Positions 14,901 through 25,468 of a stretch of 64,000 nucleotides of DNA are shown one piece after another; position 1 is the stretch's first letter; every line of letters begins with the position of its first letter. Source of the DNA: Aristolochia californica. Its lineage: Eukaryota > Streptophyta > Magnoliopsida > Piperales > Aristolochiaceae. A program made the position numbers and the translations under genes. The notes below the pieces were generated by a model. It worked only from the letters and a program-made list of their open reading frames with translations, was not told where the DNA came from and did not search any database. The stretch spans positions 25,884,908-25,948,907 of the forward strand of contig JARWKL010000002.1 of the NCBI GenBank assembly GCA_029961685.1, written 5' to 3'.

Positions 14901-16101
14901 AGAGCTCATGTATGAAGAAAAAATTTGAAAACTATAATAAATGTAACTGAAGAAAATTATTTCATGAACAAAAAATGAACTCCAAAGATTTGTTATCCAT
15001 GTTTGGGAAATTCCACTAGTGTAACTCCTGATAACTTGGTGGAATTTTATAAGAAAGAGATTTCTAATTCATCCTAACAAGTTTTAAATGTGGTGGGTGT
15101 GCTTGCTAGAAACATGTTGAAGATGCAAATGACCTAATGATCCAAAAATTTCAAGGAGTAGAAAAAATTGAATCCTCAATTTAACGTGTGGTTGGATAAT
15201 TACCAGAGCCAAACAACCCACTTTTTGTCTATCCTTCAAAATCAGAGATACTTTTTGGAATTATCTCTCTTAGCATTTGTGCCATTCCGTTTTTTATGTT
15301 TAATATTTTTTTCAAATCCAAACTTGTCCCACATATCTCGTAAACAAAATGAAAATTTTAGAGTTCATGTATGAAGAAAAAATTTAAAAACTATAATAAA
15401 AGTAAGTGAAGAAAATTATTTCACGCACTAAAATGGAACCCCAAAGTTTTGTTATCCATGTTTGGAAAATTGCACTAGATCAACCCCTAAAAGGTTTGTG
15501 GAATTTTATAAGAACGAGATTTCCAATTGATCTAAACATGTTATAAATGTGGTGGGTATGCTTGCCAAAAACATGTTGAAGATGCAAATGACCTAACGGA
15601 CCAAAAATTTCAAAGAGTAGAAAAAACTAAATTCTCAAGTTAACGGGAGGTTGGATATTTACTAGATCCGAACAACCCACTTCTTCCCTATCCTTCAAAA
15701 TCAGAGATACTTTTTGAAATTATCTCTCTCAGCATTTGTGCATTTCCATTTTGGATTATCAATTTTTTTTAAATCCAAACTTGTCCCACTTTTCTCGTAA
15801 ACAAAAAGAAAAGTTTAGAGTTCATGTATGCAGAAAAAAATTGAAAACTATAATAAATGTAAGTGAAGAAAATTACTTCGGGCACAAAAAATGAACTCCA
15901 AAGTTTTGTTATCCATGTTTGAAAAATTCCACTAGTACAACCCCTAATAGCTTGGTGGAATTTTATAAGAAAGAGATTTCTAATTGCTCCTAACATGTTT
16001 TAAATGTGGTGGGTATGCATGCAGGAAACATTATGAAGATGCAAATGACCTAATGATCCAAAAATTTCAAGCAGTAGAAAAAATTATATTCTCAAATTAA
16101 C
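11981..16101 (+). repeat. Decayed HOR unit A4 (9 monomers)
   Basis: The order is F (11981), G (12441), two spacers (12897, 13356), H (13814), I (14269), a spacer (14728), the TTAGCATTTGTGCC monomer (15186), and an H-like monomer (15645) with GGATTATCAAT. With A3 it gives the clearest view of the ancestral order F-G-x-x-H-I. Confidence 0.7.
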
Positions 16102-16918
16102 TTGTGGTTGGATATTTACAAGTGCCAAAAAACCCACTTTTTGCCTATCCTTTAAAATTAGAGAAACTTTTTGGAATTATCTCTCTCAGCATTTGTGTAT
16201 TTCCATTTTGGATGTTAAATTTGTTTTTCATATGAAAACTTGACCCACATTTCTCTGAAAAAAAATAAAAATTTTAGAGTTCAATTATGAAGAAAAAATT
16301 TGAAAACTACAATAAAAATAAGTGAAGAAAATTATTTCACGCACTAAAATGGAACTCCAAAGTTTTGTTATCCATGTTTGGAAAATTCCACTGGAACAAC
16401 CCCTAAGAGCTTGGTGGAATTTTATAAGAAAGAGATTTCTAATTGATCCTAACATGTTTAAAATGTGGTGGGTATGCATGCCAGAAACATGTTGAAGATG
16501 CAAATGACCTAATGATCCAAAAATTTCAAGGAGTAGAAAATATTAAATCCCCAAGTTAACATGTGGTTGGATATTTAGCAGAGCCAAACAACCCACTTTT
16601 TGCCGCTCCTTCGAAATCAGAGATACCTTTTGGAATTATCTCTCCCTGCATTTGTGCATTTCCATTTTGGATGTTCAATTTTTTTTTGAAATCCAAAGTT
16701 GTCCCACTTTTCTGGTAAAAACAATGACAATTTTAGAGTTCATGTATGCAGAAAAAATTTGAAAACTAAAATAAATATAAGTGAAGAAAATTATTTCACG
16801 CACTAAAAATGAACTCCAAAGTTTTGTTATCCATGTTTGGGAAATTCCACTAGTACAACCCCTAATAGCTTGGAGGAATTTTATAAGATATATATTTCTA
16901 ATCTATCCTAACATGTTT

Positions 16919-16945
16919 TAAATGTGGTGGATGTGGTGCTTATGC
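16919..16945 (+). repeat. Short tandem duplication (GGTGGATGT), first occurrence
   Basis: The usual AATGTGGTGGGTATG reads AATGTGGTGGATGTGGTGCTTATG, about 10 bp longer. The same insertion is seen at 19,110-19,136, also in the stretch just after a G monomer. Both copies are followed by AGAAACTTGTTGAAG. Confidence 0.75.
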
Positions 16946-18428
16946 ATGCCAGAAACTTGTTGAAGATGCAAATGACCTAATGATCCAAAAATTTCAATGA
17001 GAAGAAAAAATTAAATTCTCAAATTAATGTGTGGTTGGATATTTACCAGAGCCAAACAACCCACTTTTTGCCTATCCTTAAAAATCAGAGATACTTTTTG
17101 GGATATCTCCCTAAGCATTTGTGCATTTCCATTCTGGATGCTCAATTTTTTTTTCAAATCCAAACTTGTCCCACTGTTCTCGTAAAATAAATGAAAATTT
17201 AAGGGCTCATGTATGCAGAAAAAATTTGAAAACTATAATAAATGTAAGAGAAGAAAATTATTTCACGCACTAAAAATGAACTCCAAAGTTTTGTTATCCA
17301 TGTTTTGGAAATTCCACTAGTACAACCCCTGATAACATGGTGGAATTTTATAAGAAAGAGATTTCTATTGATCCTAACATGTTTTAAATGTGGTGGGTAT
17401 GCTTGCCCGAAACATGTTGAAGATGCAAATGACCTAATGATCCAAAAATTTCAAGGAGTAGAAAAAATTAAATTCTCAAGTTAACGTGTAGTTGGATATT
17501 TACAAGAGCCAAACAACCCACTTTTTGCTTATCCTTCAAAATCAGAGATACTTTTTGGAATTATCTTTCTCAGCATTTGTGCATTTCGATTTTGGATGTT
17601 CAATTTTTTTTTCAAATCCAAACTTGTCCCACTTTTCTCGTAAACAAAATGAAAATTTTAGAGCTCATGTATGAAGAAAAAATTTGAAAACTACAATAAA
17701 TGTAAGTGAAGAAAATTATTTCATGCGCTGAGAATGAACACCAAAGTTTTGTTATCCATGTTTGGGAAATTCCACTAGTAACACCCCTGATAACTTGGTG
17801 GAATTTTACAAGAAAGAGATTTCTAATTGATCCTATCATGTTTTAAATGTGGTGGGTATGCATGCCAGAAACATGTTGAACATGCAAATGACCTAATGAT
17901 CCAAAAATTTCAAGGAGTAGAAAAAATTAAATTCTCAAGTTAACATGTAGTTGGATGTTTACCAAAGCCAAACAACCCACTTTTTGCCTATCCTTCAAAA
18001 TCAGAGATACTTTTTGGAATTTTCTTTCTCAGCATTTGTGCATATCAATTTGGATGTTCAATTTTTTTTTCATATCCAAACTTGTCCCACTTTTCTCGTA
18101 AACAAAATGAAAAATTTAGAGCTCATGTATGAAGAAAAAAATTGAAAACTATAATAAATGTAAGTGAAGAAAATTATTTCATGCACAAAAAATAAATTCC
18201 AAAGTTTTGAAATCCATGTTTGGGAAATTCTACTACTATAACCCCTGATAACTTGGTGGAATTTTATAAGAAAGAGATTTCTAATTGATGCTAACATGTT
18301 TTAAATGTGGTCGGTAGGCATGCCCGAAACATGTTGAAATGACTATGACCTAATGATCCAAAATTTTCAAGGAGTAGAAAAAATTAAATTCTCAAGTTAA
18401 CGTGTGGTTGGATATTTACCAGAGCCAA

Positions 18429-18448
18429 ACAACCCACTATTTTTGGAA
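18429..18448 (+). other. 28-bp net deletion at the C-rich box
   Basis: AAACAACCCACTAT is followed by TTTTGGAATT. The stretch holding GCCTATCC and AGAGATAC is gone (net 28 bp). The break directly follows CAAACAACCCACT. Confidence 0.75.
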
Positions 18449-18643
18449 TTATCTCTCTTAGCATTGTGCCTTTCCATTTTGGATGTTCAGTTTTTTTTTC
18501 AAATCCAAACTTGTCCCACATTTCTCGTAAACAAAATGAAAATTTTAGAGTTCATGTATAAAGAAAAAATTTAAAAACTATGATAAAAGTAAGTGAAGAA
18601 AATTATTTCACGCACTAAAATGGACCCCCAAAGTTTTGTTATC

Positions 18644-18650
18644 CATGTTT
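18644..18650 (+). other. Out-of-phase deletion junction at CATGTTT
   Basis: TTATCCATGTTT normally continues with GGAAAATTCC; here it continues with AAAATGTGGTGGG, which belongs after CCTAACATGTTT about 80 bp later in the monomer. The 7-mer CATGTTT is common to both sites. The left side looks like the monomer that precedes F elsewhere and the right side like the start of G. The loss was therefore probably 80 bp plus the whole F monomer, about 537 bp. Confidence 0.7.
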
Positions 18651-21430
18651 AAAATGTGGTGGGTATGCACGCCAGAAACATGTTGAAGATGCAAATGTCC
18701 TAATGATCCAAAAATTTCAAGGAGTAGAAAAAGTTAAATTCCCAAGTTAACGTGTGGCTGGATATTTAGCAGAGCCAAACAACCCACTTTTTGCCGCTCC
18801 TTCAAAATCAGAGATACTTTTTGGAATTATCTCTCCCAGCATTTGTGCATTTCCATTTTGGATGTTCAATTTTTTTTTGAAATCCAAAGTTGTCCCACTT
18901 TTCTCGTAAAAACAAAGACAGTTTTAGAGTTCATGTATGCAGAAAAAATTTGAAAACTAAAATAAATATAAGTGAAGAAAATTATTTCACGCACTAAAAA
19001 TGAACTCCAAAATTTTGTTATCCATGTTTGGGAAATTCCACTAGTACAACCCCTAATAGCTTGGTGGAATTTTATAAGAAATAGATTTCTAATCTATCCT
19101 AACATGTTTTAAATGTGGTGGATGTGGTGGTTATGCATGCCAGAAACTTGTTGAAGATGCAAATGACCTAATGATCCAAAAATTTCAATGAGTAGAAAAA
19201 ATTGAATTCTCAAATTAACGTGTGGTTGGATATTTACCAGAGCCAAACAACCCACTTTTTGCCTATCCTTTAAAATCAGAGATACTTTTTGGGATATCTC
19301 TCTCAGCATTTGTGCATTCCATTTTGGATGTTCAATTTTTTTTTCAAATCCAAACTTGTCCCACTTTTCTCGTGAAATAAATGAAAATTTTAGGGCTCAT
19401 GTATGCAGAAAAAATTTGAAAACTATAATAAATGTATTGAAGAAAATTATTTCACGCACTAAAAATGAACTCCAAAGTTTTGTTATCCATGTTGTGGAAA
19501 TTCCACTAGTACAACCCCTAATAGCTTGGTGGAATTTTATAAGAAATAGATTTCTAATCTATCCAAACATGTTTTAAATGTAGTGGGTATGCACGCTAGA
19601 AACATGTTGAAGATGCAAATGACCTAATGATCCAAAATTTTCAATGAGTAGAAAAAAATAAATTCTCAAGTTAACGTGTGGTTGGATATTTACCAGAGCC
19701 AAACAACCCACTTTTTGCCTATTCTTCAAAATCAAAGATACATTTCAGAATTTCTCTCTCAGCATTTGTGCATTTCCATTTTGGATGTTCAATTTTTTTT
19801 TTCAAATCCAAACTTGTCCCACTATTCTCGTAAAATAAATGAAAATTTTAGAGCTCATGTATGCAGAAAAAATTTGAAAACTATAGAAATGTAAGTGAAG
19901 AAAATTATTTGACGCACTAAAATTGAACTCCAGAGTTTTGTTATCCATGTTTTGGAAATTCCACTAGTACAACCCCTAATAACTTGGTGGAATTTTAGAA
20001 GAAAGAGATTTCTAATTGATCCTAACAAATTTTAAATGTGGTGGGTATGCATGCTCGAAACATGTTGAAGATTCAAATGACCTAATGATCCAAAAATTTC
20101 AAGGAGTAGGAAAAGTTAAATTCTCAAGTTAACGTGTGGTTGGATATTTACCAGAGCCAAACAACCCACTTTTTGCCCCTCCTTCAAAATCAGAGATACA
20201 TTTTGGAATTATCTCACATAGCATTTGTGCATTTCCATTTTGGATTATAAATTTTTTTAAATCCAAACTTGTCCCACATTTCTCGTAATCAAAATGAAAA
20301 GTTTAGAGTTCATGTATGCAGCAAAAATTTGAAAACTATAATAAATGTGAGTGAGTAAAATTATTTCAGGCACTAAAAATGAACTCAAAAGTTTTGTTAT
20401 CCATGTTTGAGAAATTCTACTAGTACAACCTCTGATAGCTTGGTGGAATTTTATAAGAAAGAGATTTCTAATTCATCCTAACATTTTTAAGCGCGGTGGG
20501 TATGCATGCTAGAAACATGTTGAAGATGCAAATGACCTAATGATCCAAAAATTTCAAGGAATAGAAAAAATTAAATTCTCAAGTTAACGTGTAGTTGGAT
20601 ATTTACCAGAGCAAAAACACCCACTTTTTGCCTATCTTTCAAAATCAGAGATACTTTTTGAAAATATCTCTCTCTGGATTTGTGCATTTCCATTTTGGAT
20701 GTACAATGTTTTTTTCAAATCCAAACTTGTCCCACTTTTCTCGTAAACTGAATGAAAATTTTAGAGCTCATGTATGCAGAAAAAATTTGAAAACTACAAT
20801 AAATGTAAGTGAAGAAAATTATTTCACGCGCTAAAAATGAACTCCAAAGTTTTGTTATCCATGTTTGGGAAATTCCACTAGTACAACACCTTGTAGCTTG
20901 GTGGAATTTTAGAAGAAATAGATATCTAATCTATCCTAACATGTTTTAAATGTGGTGGGTATGCATGCCAGAAACCTGTTGAAGATACAAATGACCTAAT
21001 GATCCAAAAATTTCAAGGAGTAGAAAAAATTAAATTCTCAAATTAACGTGTGGTTGGATATTTACCAGAGCCAAACAACCCACTTTTTGCATATCCTTCA
21101 AAATCAGAGATACTTTTTGGAATTATCTCTCTCAGCATTTGTGCATTTCCATTTTGGATGTTCAATTTTTTTTTCAAATACAAACTTGGCCCACTTTTCT
21201 CGTAAACAAAATGAAAATTTTAGAGCTCATGTATGAAAAAAAACTTTGAAAACTATAGTAAATGTAAGTGAAGAAAATTATTTCGTGCATTAAAAATGAA
21301 CTCCAAAGTTTTGTAATCCACGTTTGGGAAATTGCACTAGTACAACCCCTGATAACTTGGTGGAATTTTATAAGAAAGAGATTTCTAATTGATCCTAACA
21401 TGTTTTAAATGTGGTGGGTATGCATGCCCA
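18651..21430 (+). repeat. Decayed HOR unit A6, lacking F
   Basis: It begins inside a G monomer (anchor 18752) and continues with two spacers (19220, 19676), H (20134), I (20589) and a type-A monomer (21048). The order matches F-G-x-x-H-I with F deleted. It ends at the truncated monomer that marks the change to domain B. Confidence 0.65.
19110..19136 (+). repeat. Short tandem duplication (GGTGGATGT), second occurrence
   Basis: Reads AATGTGGTGGATGTGGTGGTTATG, sharing the insertion with 16,919-16,945 at an offset of 2,191 bp. The shared derived change indicates that the G monomer and its right neighbour were copied as a block (roughly 16,550-17,380 and 18,740-19,560). Confidence 0.75.
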
Positions 21431-21450
21431 AAACAACCCACTTTTTGCCA
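21401..21450 (+). other. Domain A/B boundary: truncated monomer
   Basis: GTATGCATGCCCA is joined to AAACAACCCACTTTTTGCC at about 21,429-21,431. About 100 bp, including the second AACATGTT, GTTAAC and the anchor box, are missing. AAACA is present on both sides of the lost segment in relatives. The last clear type-A monomer starts at 21,048; the next monomer already has type-B features (GGATGCAAAAAATTTG at about 21,590). Confidence 0.75.
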
Positions 21451-22939
21451 ATCCATCAAAATAAGAGATATTTTTGGGAATTATCTCTCTCAGCATTTGT
21501 GCATTAACATTTTGGATTTTCAATTTATTTTCAAATCAAAACTTGTCCTAATTTTCTCGTAAACAAAATGAAAATTTTAGAGTTCATGGATGCAAAAAAT
21601 TTGAAAAATATAATAAATGTAACTAAAGAAAATCATTTCACTCCCTAAAAATGAACTCGGACGTTTTGTTATCCTTGTTTGGGAAATTCCACTAGTACAA
21701 TGCCTAATAGCTTGGTGGAATTATATAAGAAAGAGATTTCTAATTGGATCCTAACATGTTTTAAATGTGGTGGGTATGCATGCCAGAAACATGTTGAAGA
21801 TGAAAATGACCTAATGATCCAAAAATTTGGAGTAGAAAAAATTAAATTCTCAAGTTAAAGTGTGGTTGGATATTTACCAAAACCTAACAACCCAATTTTT
21901 GCCTATCCTTCAAAATCAGAGATACATTTTGGAATTATCTCTCTCAGCATTTGTGCATTTCCATTTTGGATGTTCAATTTTTTTTAAAATCCAAACTTGT
22001 CCCACTCTTCTCGTAAACAAAATGGAAATTGTAGAGTTCATATAAGCAAAAAAACTTGAAAAGAATAATAATTGTAAGTCAAGAAAATTACTTCACGCAC
22101 TAAAAATGAACTCCAAAGTTTAGTTATCCATGTTGGGAAATTCCACTAGTACGACCCGTAATAACATGGTGCATTCTTTTATGAAAGAGATTTCTAATTG
22201 ATCGTAACATGTTTTAAATGTGGTGGGTATGCATACCAGAAAGATGTTGAAGATGCAAATGACCAAATGATCCAAAAATTTCAAGGATTAGAAAAAATTA
22301 AATTCACAAGTTGAGTGTGGTTGGATATTTTCCAGAGCCAAACAACCCCCTTGTTGCCTATCCTTCAAAATCAGAGATAGGTTTTGGAATTATCTCTCTC
22401 AGCATTTGTCGATTTCCATTTTGGATTTTCAATTTTTTTTCAAATCCAAACTTTTCTCCTAAACAAATTGAAAATTTTAAAGTTCATGTATGCAAATAAA
22501 TTTCAAAACTATAATAAATGTAAGTGATGAAAATTATTTCACGCACTAAAAATGAACCTCAAAGTTTTTATATCCATGTTTGTGAAATTCCACGAGTACA
22601 ACCCTTAATAGTTTGGTGGAATATTTTAAGAAAGAGATTTCTAATTGAGCCTAACATGTTTTAAATGGGTATACATGCAGAAAACATGTTGAAGATGTAA
22701 ATGACCTAATGATGATAAAATTTTAAGGAGTTGAAAAAATTAAATTCTCAAGTTAACGTGTTGGATATTTACCAGAACCAAATAACCCACTTTTAGCCTA
22801 TCCTTCAAAATCAGAGATACTTTTTGGAATTATCTCTCTCACCACTTTTTGCATTTCTATTTTGGATGTTCAATTCTTTTTCAAATCCAAACTTGCCCCT
22901 CTTTTCTCGTAAACAAAATGAAAATTTTAGAGTTCATGT

Positions 22940-22975
22940 ATCCAAAACTATTTGAAAGAAAATTATTTCATGCAC
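22940..22975 (+). other. About 21-bp deletion in a type-B monomer
   Basis: TTTGAAA at 22,951-22,957 runs into GAAAATTATTTCATGC. The usual CTATAATAAATGTAAGTG, with its AATAAA and GTAAGT, is absent, and the preceding ATGCAAAA stretch is also altered. Confidence 0.7.
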
Positions 22976-25009
22976 TAAAAATGAACTCCAAAGTTTTGTT
23001 GTCCATGTTTGGAAAAATCCACTAGTACAACCCCTAATAGCTTGGTGGAAGTTTATAAGAAAGAGATTTCTAATTGATCCTAACATGTTTTAAATGTGGT
23101 GGGTATGCATGCAAGACACATGTTGAAGAAGCTAATGACCTAATGATCCACAAATTTCAAGAAATAGAAAAAATTTAACTGTCAAGTTAACGTGTGGTTG
23201 GATATTTACCAGAGCAAAACAACCCACTTTTTGCCTATCCTTCAAAATCAGAGATTCTTTTTGGAATCTTCTCTCACAGCACTTTTTCCAATTCCATTTT
23301 GGATGTTCAATTTATTTTCAAATCCGAACTTGTCCCACTTTTCTCGTAAACACAATGAAAATATTAGAGTTCATATATGCAAAAAAATTTGAAAACTATA
23401 ATAAATGTAAGTGAAGAAAATTATTTTCACGCACTAAAAATGAACTCTAAAGTTTATTTATCCATGTTTGGGAAATTCCACTAGTACAACCCCTATTAGC
23501 TTGGTGGAATTTTATAAGAAACAGATTTTTAATTGATCCTAACATGTTTTAAATGTGGTGGGTATGAATGCAAGAAACATGTTGAAGATGCAAATGACCT
23601 AAATATTCTAAAATTTCAACGAGCAGAAAAAATAAAATTCTCAAGTTAATGTGTAATTAGATATTTATCAGAGCCAAACAACCGACTTTTTCCGTCTCCT
23701 TTAAAATCAGAGGTACTTTTTGGAAATATCTCACTCAGCACTTTTTGCATTTCCACTTTCATGTTCAATTTTTTTTCATATCCAAACTTGTCCCACTTTC
23801 CTCAAAAACAAAATAAAAATTATAGAGTTCATGTATAAAAAAAATATTGAAAACTATAATAAATAGAAGTGAAGAAAATTATTTCACGCACTTAATATGA
23901 ACTCCAAAGTTTTGTTATCCATGTTTGGGATATTCCACTAGTACAACCCCTTATAGCTTTGTGGAATTTTATAAGAAAGAGATTTCTAATTGATCCTAAC
24001 ATGTTTTAAATGTGGTGGGTATGCATGCCCAAAACATGTTGAAGATGCAAAAGACCTATTGATCCGAAAATTTCAAGGAGTAGAAAAAATTAAATTCTCA
24101 AGTTGACGTATAGTTGGATATTTACCAGAGTGAAACAACCCACTTTTTGCCTATCCTTCAAAATCAGAGATATTTTTTGGAATTATCTCTCTCAGCATTT
24201 GTGCATTTCCATTTTGGACGCTCAATTTTTTTTTGAAATCCAAAGTTGTCCCACTTTTCTCGTAAACAAAATGAAAATTTTAGAGTTCGTGTTTGCAAAA
24301 AAATTTGAAAACTATAATAAATGCAACAGAAGAAAATTATTTCACGCACTAAAAATGAACTCCAAAGTTTTGTTATCCATGGTTGGGTAATTCCACTAGT
24401 ACAACCCCTAAGAGCATGGTGGAATTTTACAAGAAAAAGATTTCTAATTGATCCTAACATGTTTCAATTGTGGTAGGTATGCATGCCAGAAACATGTTGA
24501 AGATGCAAATGTCCTAATTATCCAAAAATTGCAAGGAGTGGAAAAAATTAAATTCTCAAGTTAACATGTGGTTGGATATTTACTAGAGCCAAACAACCCA
24601 CTTTTTGCCTACCCTTCAAAATCAGAGATACTTTTTGCAATTATCTCTCTCAGCATTTGTGCATTTCCATTGTGGATATTAATTTTTTTTAATTCCAAAC
24701 TTTTCTCGTAAACAAAATGAAAATTTTAAAGTTCATGCATGCAAAAATAAATTGAAAACTATAATAAATAGAAGTGAAGAAAATTATTTCACGCACTTAA
24801 AATAAACTCCAAAGTTTTGTTATCCATGTTAGGAAAATTCCACTAGTACAACCCCTAATAGCTTGGTGGAATTTTATAAGAAAGAGATTTCTAATTTATC
24901 CTAACATGTTTTAAATGTGGTGGGTATGCATGCCAGAAACTTGTTGAAGATGCAAATGACCTAATGATCCAAAAATTTCGAGTACAAAAAATTAAATTCT
25001 CAAGTTAAC

Positions 25010-25468
25010 GTTTGGTTGGATATTTACCAGAGCCAAACAACCCACTTTTTGCCTATCCTTCAAAATCAGAGATACTTTTTGGAATTATCTCTCTCAGCAT
25101 TTGTGCATTTCCAATTTGGATTATCAATTTTTTTTTCAAATCCAAACTTGTCCCACTTTTTTCGAAAACAAAATTAAAACTTTAGAGTTCATGTATGAAG
25201 AAAAAAATTCAAAACTACAATAAACGTACGTGAGGAAAATTATTTCAAGCACTAAAAATGAACTCCAAAGTTTTGTTATCCATGTTTGGGAAATTCCACT
25301 AGTACCACCCCTACTAGCTTGGTGGAATTTTATAAGAAAGAGATTTCTAATTGATCCTAACATGTTTTAAATGTGGTGGGTATGTATGCCAGAATCTTGT
25401 TGAAGATGTGAGTGACCTAATGATCCAAAAATTTCATGGAGTAGAAAAAATAAAATTCTCAAGTTAAC
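25010..25468 (+). repeat. Type-A-like monomer inside domain B1
   Basis: This monomer carries GGATTATCAATTTT and ATGTATGAAGAAAAAAATTC, both marks of domain A (H-like monomers), while its neighbours on both sides have the type-B ATGCAAAAAAA form. It also keeps the reverse-strand frame open over the same 75 codons as many domain A monomers. It is probably a relic of exchange between the two types, or a shared ancestral form. Confidence 0.6.

Larger units (their letters stand above)
16102..18650 (+). repeat. Decayed HOR unit A5, cut short (about 6 monomers)
   Basis: F (16102) and G (16561) are followed by four monomers (17029, 17486, 17945, 18402). The last carries the TTAGCATTGTGCC marker that precedes F elsewhere. 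H and I are absent. The unit ends at the CATGTTT junction (18,644-18,650), beyond which sequence continues as the start of a G monomer, so F is missing at the boundary. Confidence 0.65.
1..21430 (+). repeat. Domain A: type-A monomers in a decayed 8-10-mer HOR
   Basis: Monomers here mostly carry ATGAAGAAAAAATTTG or ATGCAGAAAAAATTTG after the T run, unlike the type-B form to the right. Anchors: 112, 573, 1032, 1498, 1945, 2403, 2862, 3321, 3780, 4239, 4698, 5155, 5610, 6056, 6516, 6974, 7431, 7887, 8326, 8784, 9243, 9699, 10146, 10606, 11064, 11522, 11981, 12441, 12897, 13356, 13814, 14269, 14728, 15186, 15645, 16102, 16561, 17029, 17486, 17945, 18402, 18752, 19220, 19676, 20134, 20589, 21048. 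Distinct variants recur in fixed order: F (CAAGAGCCAAAAAACCC, AATTATGAAG), G (CCCAAGTTAA, GCCGCTCC, TCTCCCAGC), then H (GCCCCTCC, GGATTATAAAT), then I (GAGCCAAAACACCC, CTCTCTGCATT). F is found at 112, 3780, 7431, 11981 and 16102. This is a HOR blurred by mutation and by gain or loss of monomers. Confidence 0.85.
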
